Of a stretch of DNA of 20,406 bases, positions 13,381 through 20,406 are shown piece by piece (the stretch's first letter is position 1; the number at the start of each line of letters is the position of its first letter). Where the stretch lies: the NCBI GenBank assembly GCA_013388525.1, contig JACAFA010000137.1, positions 1-20,406 of the forward strand, given 5' to 3'. The notes under the pieces were generated by a model, which saw only the letters and a program-made list of their open reading frames with translations, had not been told where the DNA came from and ran no database searches. The stretch comes from Ignavibacteriaceae bacterium. GTDB taxonomy: Bacteria > Bacteroidota > Ignavibacteria > Ignavibacteriales > Ignavibacteriaceae. The translations under genes were made by a program, and so were the position numbers.

Positions 13381-15516
13381 TTATTTCAACAAAACCATTT
13401 TCTTTACTGCTGTATATTCACCAGCTCGTAATTGATAGAAATAAACTCCTGAGCTTAATTGTAAATTGTTAATTGTAAATTCTACATTGTATGAACCTGC
13501 TAGTTTGTACTCATCAACAAGTGTAGCAATCTCATTTCCCAAAACATCAAATATTTCCAAAGTGACTTCACTGCTCACTGGTAAGTGATAACTTATCACC
13601 GTACTTGGATTGAATGGATTGGGGTAGTTTTGGTAGAGCAAAAAATCTGATGGCAATTGATCAATTGTATTATCAATTTCATTTTCAATTGAAGTAACAC
13701 CAGGAAAAGAGGTATTAATTATAGTCCCATCCTCACCGACTGCAGTTCCATTATTAGAATCTGTAAAAAATACATTATTTAAATCGTTTGGAGTTATACT
13801 ATTTTGTTGAGTCCAGTTGTTTCCTCCATCACTAGTATTTAGAATTATTCCGCCATCACCGACGATGGTTCCATTTAATATGTCTGCAAAACTTACTGCA
13901 TTTAAATTGTTATTTGTACCGCTAGTCTGTTGAAACCAACTAAAACCACCATCGGTTGATCTTAATATCATTCCGTTCTCTCCCACAGTAACCGCGTTAT
14001 TTATGTCAATAAAAGCAACGCTATGGAATACTATGCCTAGACCGCTTAGTTGATTTGTCCACGTTTCACCACCATCTGTTGTCTTGACAATGTTTAACTC
14101 TCCATAAGGGTTTCCACCAACAACTAGACCATTGTACTCATCAATGAATGCAACATCATCGAATAATATTCCATATAAATAAAAATTTCTAATCCAGTTG
14201 TAACCACCATCAGTAGTCTTGCAGATGCTATTTCCTCCAACAGCAATCCCATAATTTTCATTATTGAAAAACACATCTTCAAAACCCCAATTAGCAGCGT
14301 TTGGTATCTCGAACCAATTATTCCCTCCATCGGTTGTACGGAAGATAATATTTTCCCACATATTACCTACTGCAGTTCCAAAATTAGCATTAACAAATTG
14401 GACGTCATGAAAATAATTACTTTCTCCGACAGAATGATTTGTCCAAGTAATACCGCCGTTGGTTGTCTTTAAAATAGAACCTTGCCAACCAACAACGATT
14501 CCATTATTTTTATCAGTAAACCAAGCTCCGTATATATCTTCTCTAATGCCATCAGATTGTAAATACCAAATATTTCCACCATTGGTTGTTTTCAAAATTA
14601 AACCATCATTTCCAACGATCGTGCCTGTATTTACATCTGAAAAACTGAACCCATAGGTTTCAACTCCACCAATCGTCCGTCTTGTCCATGAAACCCCACT
14701 GTTTGTACTTTTTAAATAAACTCCAACATCATCAAATTGATTCCAACCAATTACTCTCACATCATTTTGATCGAGATAAATGATTTCGAGAAGATAATCG
14801 TAGCCAGAATAATTGCTATAAATCCAATTTGCGCCACCATCGGTCGTTCTTAGGATTATGCTGTAATAACCAACTGCAACGCCAATACTTGAATCAAAGA
14901 AACAAACGTCGTATAAATCTTTTGTTGTTCCACTTGTTTGTGCTAACCAAAGTATTCCTCCATTTGTAGTTCGTGAGATTTTGCCATTATATCCTACAAT
15001 TGTTCCGGTATTTGAATCACTAAAAGATAATCCCTGCCAGGAACCACTCACCGCTCCGTGCGCTTCAGGCGTCCATGAATTTCCACCATCAGTCGATTTT
15101 AGAATTGTTCCCCCTTCACCAACTACTCTTGCTAAATTTTCATCAATAAATTTTACACATCTCAATCTATTAGTTGTGCCAGAATTTTTTAAATCCCAAT
15201 CTATTCCTGCATTTGTTGTTTTCAGAATTATCCCGCCTTCACCAACAACTAATCCATTATTACTGTCAAAGAATGTCACACTCGACAGTGGACCTGCATT
15301 AATATTCGATCTAACTGTCCAATTAGCCCCTGCGTCAGTTGTCTTTAAAATAGTGTTATACATTCCTACTGCCCATCCATCAGATTCATTAACAAATTCT
15401 ACATCGAAAAGTGAATGTCCCTGTGGTAATGGATTTTGCCAAAACCATTGTTGCTGTGCTTCAATAGGATCATAAATTAATAGGAGTGTAAAAGTAACCA
15501 AACAATGAAATTTCAT
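13381..15516 (-). CDS. Ycf48-like 14-blade beta-propeller protein with T9SS domain
   Basis: 711 residues. The ATG at 15516 follows AAAGGAAG, which overlaps the preceding gene's stop. A signal peptide (MKFHCLVTFTLLLIYDPIEA) is followed by about 14 repeats of roughly 41 residues, each of the type '(A/V)VG..G.ILKTT(D/N)GG..W' (about residues 48-605). Thirteen carry the Asp-box-like S/T-x-D/N-G-G-x-x-W turn; the fourteenth has lost it (I-I-N-T-S-F-P-G). This matches Ycf48/BNR-type propeller repeats, and 14 blades fit two seven-bladed propellers. Residues about 628-711 form the type A T9SS sorting domain ending K-K-M-V-L-L-K. No enzymatic residues are recognised, so a binding or adhesion role outside the cell is likely. 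It is the second gene of an operon with the DUF3160 gene, 12 nt downstream of it. Confidence 0.88.
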   Translation of the reverse strand: MKFHCLVTFTLLLIYDPIEAQQQWFWQNPLPQGHSLFDVEFVNESDGWAVGMYNTILKTTDAGANWTVRSNINAGPLSSVTFFDSNNGLVVGEGGIILKTTNAGIDWDLKNSGTTNRLRCVKFIDENLARVVGEGGTILKSTDGGNSWTPEAHGAVSGSWQGLSFSDSNTGTIVGYNGKISRTTNGGILWLAQTSGTTKDLYDVCFFDSSIGVAVGYYSIILRTTDGGANWIYSNYSGYDYLLEIIYLDQNDVRVIGWNQFDDVGVYLKSTNSGVSWTRRTIGGVETYGFSFSDVNTGTIVGNDGLILKTTNGGNIWYLQSDGIREDIYGAWFTDKNNGIVVGWQGSILKTTNGGITWTNHSVGESNYFHDVQFVNANFGTAVGNMWENIIFRTTDGGNNWFEIPNAANWGFEDVFFNNENYGIAVGGNSICKTTDGGYNWIRNFYLYGILFDDVAFIDEYNGLVVGGNPYGELNIVKTTDGGETWTNQLSGLGIVFHSVAFIDINNAVTVGENGMILRSTDGGFSWFQQTSGTNNNLNAVSFADILNGTIVGDGGIILNTSDGGNNWTQQNSITPNDLNNVFFTDSNNGTAVGEDGTIINTSFPGVTSIENEIDNTIDQLPSDFLLYQNYPNPFNPSTVISYHLPVSSEVTLEIFDVLGNEIATLVDEYKLAGSYNVEFTINNLQLSSGVYFYQLRAGEYTAVKKMVLLK

Positions 15517-15528
15517 AATAAACTTCCT

Positions 15529-18117
15529 TTACTTCAATAACGTCATCTTCTTATTCACTGCTCTGTCACCAACGCGGATTGAATAAATATAAACTCCGCT
15601 GCTTACTTTATTTCCGCCGGTATTATCCCCTTCCCATTTGGTTAGATAATTGCCAGCAGGAAGATTTTCACTTACCAGAGTTTTAACAAGACTGCCATTG
15701 ATATCATATATTTTTAATTCAACAAATGAGTTAGTTAAATCATAAGGAACCGAAAATGAAATAATTGTGTAAGGATTAAATGGATTCGGATAGTTATCAA
15801 GTAAAATTTGTGATTGAGGAATTATTTGTTTTTCATCATTCTCGACGGAAGTAATCAAAGATGGACCGCTTCCTCTTGTTTCACCCAAACTGTCTGCAAG
15901 ATAAATGTTCACCCACTCCGGTCGTAAAGCTGACTGCAGATATGTTGAAGCCCATTCTTCATCTGTGAGTCTTAAAAAGTTTGTAGTTCTGTATTCATAA
16001 TAGCTCATAACCGGTCCGACAAAAGCTGTAGATTCTCCAAGATGATTTTTAGTAATAAAAACTCCAAGGTTAACAGAACCAGTGCCAACGTGAGATATTG
16101 CGCCTATCGGATCACCACCACAATTTGTCGGAGTCGTGTGAATATCAGCAACAATATGATCGCTTTCCATTAGACCTTGATATCCCATTTCTCCGCGGAA
16201 AATATCATCATAAAAAAGATTTGGGTACCAGCCATTAAGAGAAACGCCGCTTTGTCCTGTTTCATATATCATTCCACCTAAAAAAGCAAGCTCTGCACCC
16301 TTAAAAGGAATACCAGCAAGTTCCTTTTCACAAATTGTTTGAAGCGTATCAGTTATTCCTTTACATCTTTGAAAGTAATAAATGATTTTATTTTTTATTG
16401 CAGGATCGGGGAAATTCAGGTTTGTGAAGTAATCCAATGCTTCATTTGAATAATCATTTAAAGTTGAATAGAATTCAGGAAACGGCTCAACGAAGCTGTA
16501 TGGATATGAACAAACTGATCCACCTGTATATGATTGCTTTGCATATAAAAGATTGTCGTGCCTTAATTCTGTCCACGATGCTAATTGAGTGTTAATCTTC
16601 TGCTGCCAGAATGCTGCCGTTTTCATAAACTCAGGTAAGCTACTTCGATCTTCAGGCGGATTTAATTTTCTGACTGAGTTTAACCAATAATTGTAAATAG
16701 AACTTCCCCAGAAATCAGGATCGTAATGATCAATTAGATACCTGAGTGCTGCAAGATTTGTTGAGTAGTGAAATTCATTTAACTCATCAATCAGTAATTG
16801 GGCAGAAGCACTATTACCAAGAGAAAAAAGTACATCGAGAGTAGATGGAAACAGTCTGCAAATTTGATTTCCGAAATACTTAATTCTATCATATACAACT
16901 GTAGCCGTTACGTAAGAATCAATTACAAATCTTTGACCAAATAACATAAACGCAGATGCCGGTCTAATACTGTCAGGACTCATTGGATCACTAAAAAGTA
17001 TTTGCGAGAGAATTAACTGATATGCGAAAGCCTGGTTCATCAATGTATCCTGAAATTCAACCATCTTTAAACTATCGAGTAATTCAGTTGGATTGTTGAG
17101 AGATATAGCCTGCTTCAAGTAATCAAGATGATCCAGTTTTACATTGTCCGATTCGCCAACAAAAAACTTAAGTACATTTTCTATCTCCTCGTAGATTGGA
17201 GAAGTATTTGCAATATCAAATAACTCATCGATTAAAAATGCATCGATTGTCTGTCTCTGAACATCCTGAAATGTTTGATTAGGACATTGAACAGGATATG
17301 AAGCAGGAGCAATAAGATATAGCTCAACACGTCCAAGCCACATCATAGCTCTGAAATATCCTTCAAGATTAATTCCTGTTTCCGGATTATTAACATAATG
17401 TCCTCTTGGCTTAAATTGGCTCCAATCCATAACACGGCAAGTAGAACTGAAGATTGTTGATGAAACTCCTCCCTGTTCATCATAGATCCAATTCAGAATT
17501 GTATCTATCATTGCAATGTTTTCAGGATAGTACGGTGTTGCATTTTCTTCTAATAGTAGAAGTGGGACGGTTACGTAAATATCAACATCCTTAAGCATAG
17601 TAATCATATCCGGATTACCGCCATAAGTATTATGCAGTTGTCCGACTGAGTTTCTTAAACTCCAGAGCATTTGAATTAACCTGTCCTCAAGCAATCCGAC
17701 TTCCATATCTGTTAATATTCTGTCATACGATATATGAAAAGCATGGAGAATTGCATCAGTGGAAACAAAGACGGGAAAATCCTGGTGAAATATTTGAAGT
17801 AAAGATTGCCCGAATGAAATTCTTCTCAGTCTCTCACTAACCATAAAGCCATGATCTTCGATTAAAGATTTTTCATATTCAGTAAAACCATAGTAACTAT
17901 CAAGTGTATCGAAATAAAGAGCATCTTCGTAATTAGTGTTTATCTGATCTGTGAAATATCCTGTAGGGTGCATTTGTAATAACTCTTCTGTACTCATGTT
18001 CTGATGGGATTGAAGGAACTGGATATAATCGTTGATATTAAATACTTGAGAGTAAGTGACAGTTGAAAAAAGAATAGAAAGAAAAATATACCAACCGTAA
18101 TTTGAGAGAGGTTTCAT
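15529..18117 (-). CDS. DUF3160-family secreted protein with T9SS sorting domain
   Basis: 862 residues from the ATG at 18117, which has AGAGGA upstream; an in-frame TTG at 18141 is less likely because that site would then lie inside the gene. A signal peptide (MKPLSNYGWYIFLSILFSTV) leads the protein. DUF3160 landmarks are present in order: F-V-S-T-D-A-I-L-H-A-F-H-I-S-Y-D (about 115-130), W-T-E-L-R-H-D-N-L-L-Y-A-K-Q-S-Y (about 508-523), V-A-D-I-H-T-T-P-T and V-G-T-G-S-V-N-L-G-V-F-I (about 655-685), then L-R-L-T-D-E-E-W. The family's biochemical function is not established. Residues about 775-862 form a T9SS sorting domain (D-N-Y-P-N-P-F-N-P, ending K-K-M-T-L-L-K), so it is expected on or outside the outer membrane. 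It is first in a two-gene operon with the propeller protein. No phased repeats are visible upstream, so it is probably not in the same regulon as the receptors. Confidence 0.85.
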   Translation of the reverse strand: MKPLSNYGWYIFLSILFSTVTYSQVFNINDYIQFLQSHQNMSTEELLQMHPTGYFTDQINTNYEDALYFDTLDSYYGFTEYEKSLIEDHGFMVSERLRRISFGQSLLQIFHQDFPVFVSTDAILHAFHISYDRILTDMEVGLLEDRLIQMLWSLRNSVGQLHNTYGGNPDMITMLKDVDIYVTVPLLLLEENATPYYPENIAMIDTILNWIYDEQGGVSSTIFSSTCRVMDWSQFKPRGHYVNNPETGINLEGYFRAMMWLGRVELYLIAPASYPVQCPNQTFQDVQRQTIDAFLIDELFDIANTSPIYEEIENVLKFFVGESDNVKLDHLDYLKQAISLNNPTELLDSLKMVEFQDTLMNQAFAYQLILSQILFSDPMSPDSIRPASAFMLFGQRFVIDSYVTATVVYDRIKYFGNQICRLFPSTLDVLFSLGNSASAQLLIDELNEFHYSTNLAALRYLIDHYDPDFWGSSIYNYWLNSVRKLNPPEDRSSLPEFMKTAAFWQQKINTQLASWTELRHDNLLYAKQSYTGGSVCSYPYSFVEPFPEFYSTLNDYSNEALDYFTNLNFPDPAIKNKIIYYFQRCKGITDTLQTICEKELAGIPFKGAELAFLGGMIYETGQSGVSLNGWYPNLFYDDIFRGEMGYQGLMESDHIVADIHTTPTNCGGDPIGAISHVGTGSVNLGVFITKNHLGESTAFVGPVMSYYEYRTTNFLRLTDEEWASTYLQSALRPEWVNIYLADSLGETRGSGPSLITSVENDEKQIIPQSQILLDNYPNPFNPYTIISFSVPYDLTNSFVELKIYDINGSLVKTLVSENLPAGNYLTKWEGDNTGGNKVSSGVYIYSIRVGDRAVNKKMTLLK

Positions 18118-18191
18118 AGTGATTGTCCTCTTTTTTTTCAAACTTAATAAATGATTCGTAGAATATCAATTTCCAACCGGCAATCATTAAT

Positions 18192-18222
18192 TAAAAAAGC
18201 CCCAAATTGATAACTTGGGCAA
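18192..18222 (-). terminator. Terminator after the FadL/PorV-like gene
   Basis: On the minus strand GCCCAA, an 8-nt loop and TTTGGGGC form a short stem with a small bulge (18199-18220), followed by TTTTTTAATT. It lies 29 nt beyond the stop at 18249, separating this gene from the DUF3160 operon. Confidence 0.75.
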
Positions 18223-18248
18223 TAAGAAGAAAAGTTTATTTTAATTTC

Positions 18249-19757
18249 TTAGAATCTTAATGACAGACTCGCGAGTATATTCTGACTGATAATTGATTGT
18301 CTGATTGATTGAATACTTGAACCATAATCTTCAGCAACGTGGTCCCAGAAACCATAAACATAAGCAATATTAAATTCCATAGCACCTTCACCGGACCTGA
18401 TACCGAGTCCGGCAGTTAAAAATTTCCTGTCAAACTCTGTTGGTGATTCAGCTACCGGATATGGAATATACATTGCACCAGCTCGCGCACTCAATCCTGT
18501 GAAAGGAAGTCTGAATTCTGCGCCTATCTTTGCATTAAAAGTTTGAGTATACGTATCAATAATTTTTTTATTCAATGCAGATTGCTCAGGTACTTCCAAG
18601 TCGCCGGAGAATTTCATTTGAGTGTAATCAATGTAAGTAATTTCTGCTGTGCCGGTGATAATCCAGAGATTTACATCTGCTGCAACCGAGAATTCATAAG
18701 GTGATTGAATGGTGAATTTATTTTCAATCACCGTGTCAACCTCTGCAAAATATTCGGTAGCGAACTGACTCTTACCTTTGAAGTAATGATTTTCTGTTAC
18801 TGATATAACGGAAGGTGTTTTCACAGAACCACCAATGCCAATGAAATTAAAAAATTTATAAAGTACTCCTATTCTCAAATCGTATCCGTTAAAAACCCAA
18901 TCTTTGATATCGTTGATGTAGAATGACTGAAAGCCAGCAGTCAACGGATTATTTCCAATCGTTCGGATTGAATCAGGGTAAGTATTTCTTGAATCAGATT
19001 CAGTAAACTCACCATCCCGAAGGTAACTGCCAACATTATAGTTGAAACTTGCACCAAAGAAAATATTATAAGCTAATTCGCCAGCAACTCCGAATGACCA
19101 ATGGTTAATCCCGCCCTCTTCAAGTACATAACCTTCCTGGTTAAGATTTCCGTTAAAGATAGTTCTGTCTCCAAGATATTCATTACTGCCGGGATCAAAT
19201 TCCGGATAGCTTAATAACAGCTCACGTGGAAGATAACTATTTACTGAAGTAAGATCCTGAATCAAGGAAGTATTTGTTGAATTGAAACCACTAAACTTTA
19301 GAATTCTGTTAAAATCTTTTGATCGGTTATATCCAATAGAAATTGCAAAGTTATTTGAAGCTGAATCACTGGTTAGTGGAATTACAAGTCCTAATTGATA
19401 AAGTACCGTTTCAGTTCTTTGACTCAATACGGAATCACTTATGAAGAAAGCCTCGTTATTGTAAAGATTAGTACCAACTGAAGTATTAACTGTAAATTTT
19501 CTTGCTAAGCCCAAAGTTGCAGGATTTAACAAAGTTGCGGTATAAGTATCATTAAAAACTGAATTTGAATTACCCATACTTAAAGTGCGGGCATCGTAAA
19601 TTTGACCGCTTATAGAAACGCGTAGTGCATCACCCATATTAGGTTTGAAGTAATCCTGCGCATTTAATAAAGGCGTAAAATTTAATTGTGAAAGAACAAC
19701 AACTAAGGCGAAAATATTTTTTTTCAACGTTGAATTTTCTGCATTATGACTAAACAT
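18249..19757 (-). CDS. FadL/PorV-like outer-membrane beta-barrel protein
   Basis: 502 residues. A signal peptide (K-K-N-I-F-A-L-V-V-V-L core, cleavage near N-A-Q34) is followed by A-R-T-L-S-M-G-N-S-N-S-V-F-N-D-T and L-L-N-P-A-T-L-G-L-A (about 56-85). This corresponds to the 'aRa.gMGgA...a...NPAGLa' start of OmpP1/FadL and PorV-type proteins. The remainder alternates polar and aromatic residues in amphipathic strands (I-G-Y-N-R, F-G-V-A-G-E-L, Y-D-L-R-I-G-V-L-Y, A-R-A-G-A-M-Y-I-P-Y) and ends L-A-S-L-S-L-R-F, the terminal Phe of an outer-membrane barrel. It could be a FadL-like channel for hydrophobic compounds or a PorV-like T9SS shuttle; the roughly 470-residue mature length suits FadL. The ATG at 19757 has no clear ribosome site. 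An in-frame TTG at 19727-19725, before the two lysines, is a possible alternative. It is monocistronic, between two terminators. Confidence 0.75.
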   Translation of the reverse strand: MFSHNAENSTLKKNIFALVVVLSQLNFTPLLNAQDYFKPNMGDALRVSISGQIYDARTLSMGNSNSVFNDTYTATLLNPATLGLARKFTVNTSVGTNLYNNEAFFISDSVLSQRTETVLYQLGLVIPLTSDSASNNFAISIGYNRSKDFNRILKFSGFNSTNTSLIQDLTSVNSYLPRELLLSYPEFDPGSNEYLGDRTIFNGNLNQEGYVLEEGGINHWSFGVAGELAYNIFFGASFNYNVGSYLRDGEFTESDSRNTYPDSIRTIGNNPLTAGFQSFYINDIKDWVFNGYDLRIGVLYKFFNFIGIGGSVKTPSVISVTENHYFKGKSQFATEYFAEVDTVIENKFTIQSPYEFSVAADVNLWIITGTAEITYIDYTQMKFSGDLEVPEQSALNKKIIDTYTQTFNAKIGAEFRLPFTGLSARAGAMYIPYPVAESPTEFDRKFLTAGLGIRSGEGAMEFNIAYVYGFWDHVAEDYGSSIQSIRQSIISQNILASLSLRF

Positions 19758-19990
19758 TTTTAATATGTAGTTAAAAATATAAGTATTATCACATATTTAA
19801 TAGTGTATAAATTTGGTTCTTAGTTCCATACCAATTGCACAAATAACATTACTACGATCACTACTTATCTGATTATATAATATAAAAATCTGGTAAAGAC
19901 TCTCAAGTTATTGTGACCTTAAAGTGATATTTCAAATTGGGTTGTTTATAAAAAATAATAGCACCGAATCATAATACAACCAGACGATTA

Positions 19991-20027
19991 AAAATAAAAA
20001 AGCTTCGATATATTCTACCGAAGCTTT
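19991..20027 (-). terminator. Terminator of the tRNA cluster
   Basis: On the minus strand AAAGCTTCG, an 11-nt loop and CGAAGCTTT form a 9-bp stem, followed by TTTTATTTTT. It starts 2 nt after the tRNA-Glu gene, as expected for the end of a tRNA transcript. Confidence 0.9.
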
Positions 20028-20028
20028 G

Positions 20029-20100
20029 TGACCCCAAGGGGATTCGAACCCCTATTACCGCCGTGAAAGGGCGAGGTCCTAACCATTAGACGATGGGGCC
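20029..20100 (-). tRNA. tRNA-Glu (anticodon UUC)
   Basis: A full cloverleaf reads on the minus strand: acceptor GGCCCCA/TGGGGTC (one G-U pair), D-loop with TAATGGTTAGGA, anticodon stem TCGCC/GGCGG with loop CTTTCAC (anticodon TTC at 20067-20065), and T-arm GGGGTTCGAATCCCC. The discriminator is A; the 3' CCA is not encoded. Last gene of the Arg-His-Glu cluster. Confidence 0.97.
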
Positions 20101-20145
20101 AATTGAAATTTTTAAATTCGAATTTGAAATTTCGAATTCTTTTAG

Positions 20146-20220
20146 GGTGAGCGATGGGATTTGAACCCACGGCCCTCAGGGCCACAACCTGATGCTCTAA
20201 CCAACTGAGCTACGCTCACC
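20146..20220 (-). tRNA. tRNA-His (anticodon GUG)
   Basis: Acceptor GTGAGCG/CGCTCAC, anticodon stem TCAGG/CCTGA with loop TTGTGGC (anticodon GTG at 20185-20183), and T-loop TTCAAAT. An encoded G at 20220 pairs with C73 at 20146, giving the extra G-1:C73 pair that identifies histidine tRNAs. CCA is not encoded. Confidence 0.97.
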
Positions 20221-20288
20221 ATTCTGAATATAAAAGGCAAAAGATTAATGTTTTTTAACTTTTTTCTCTTATCTTTAATCTTGATTAG

Positions 20289-20362
<74 letters not shown>

Positions 20363-20406
20363 TCAAGATAAAATATCAAATTTCAGTATTCAAAAAACAA
20401 ATAAAA

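Noticed and set aside
14981..15475. Long plus-strand open frame (164 codons) and other plus-strand frames inside the large genes
   Set aside because: They lie wholly within confident minus-strand genes, have repetitive low-complexity translations mirroring the propeller repeats, and lack start signals. They are shadows.
13381..15516. Regularly spaced DNA repeats that might suggest a CRISPR or tandem-repeat array
   Set aside because: The periodicity (about 120-130 bp) comes from protein blade repeats in one open frame. There are no identical short direct repeats with unique spacers.
19872..19906. Sigma-70-like promoter (TTGAGA, 18 bp, TATTAT on the minus strand) upstream of the FadL/PorV-like gene
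   Set aside because: The region is extremely AT-rich, many equally good boxes exist, and Bacteroidota-group promoters usually have a different consensus. Nothing else is recognised in the interval 19758-19990.
20115..20138. AATTCGAA / TTCGAATT hairpin between the His and Glu tRNA genes
   Set aside because: It is a short AT-rich stem in a tRNA spacer with no U-tract. It is probably incidental or involved in processing, with no evidence for a separate function.

Overview
The window is AT-rich, and every gene in it lies on the minus strand. It looks like a chromosomal segment of a Bacteroidota/Chlorobi-group bacterium, most likely an Ignavibacteria-like lineage. Four secreted proteins end in the same roughly 85-residue C-terminal module (N-Y-P-N-P-F-N-P near its start, 'SG(L/V)Y.Y' near its end, terminal K-K-M-x-L-x-K). 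This is the type A sorting domain of the type IX secretion system (T9SS). The window also carries large TonB-dependent receptors with a carboxypeptidase-regulatory-like N-domain, which are typical of this group. Shine-Dalgarno sites are strong for some genes and missing for others.

Reading in the direction of transcription (high to low coordinates): a tRNA cluster Arg(UCU)-His(GUG)-Glu(UUC) with its own terminator (20362-19991); a FadL/PorV-like outer-membrane barrel protein (19757-18249) with terminator; a two-gene operon encoding a DUF3160 protein and a 14-blade Ycf48-like beta-propeller protein, both with T9SS domains (18117-13381), closed by an inverted REP-like element and a terminator; then a regulated region from 13217 to the left edge.

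The regulated region holds two paralogous receptor/partner modules. Module A is a TonB-dependent receptor (13055-10164) followed after 42 nt by a secreted beta-helix-like T9SS protein (10121-8490). Module B is a paralogous receptor (6242-3492) followed by a longer paralogue of the beta-helix protein (3309-361). Between the modules sit an OmpR/PhoB-type response regulator with no kinase beside it (8293-7604) and a uracil-DNA-glycosylase-like gene whose 5' end is frameshifted (7478-6691). A partial secreted-protein gene runs off the left edge (173-1).

The main result is regulatory. Direct repeats of a TTAA(C/G)-type hexamer spaced exactly 11 bp apart, the layout bound by PhoB/OmpR-family regulators and resembling known Pho boxes, lie upstream of receptor A (four perfect CTTAAC copies), upstream of receptor B (a register running through twelve 11-bp steps), and upstream of the response regulator itself. 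A weaker array lies before the second beta-helix gene. The simplest reading, which is inference, is an autoregulated, probably phosphate-responsive locus. In it each TonB receptor is made together with a T9SS-exported surface beta-helix protein that may take the place SusD has in SusCD systems.
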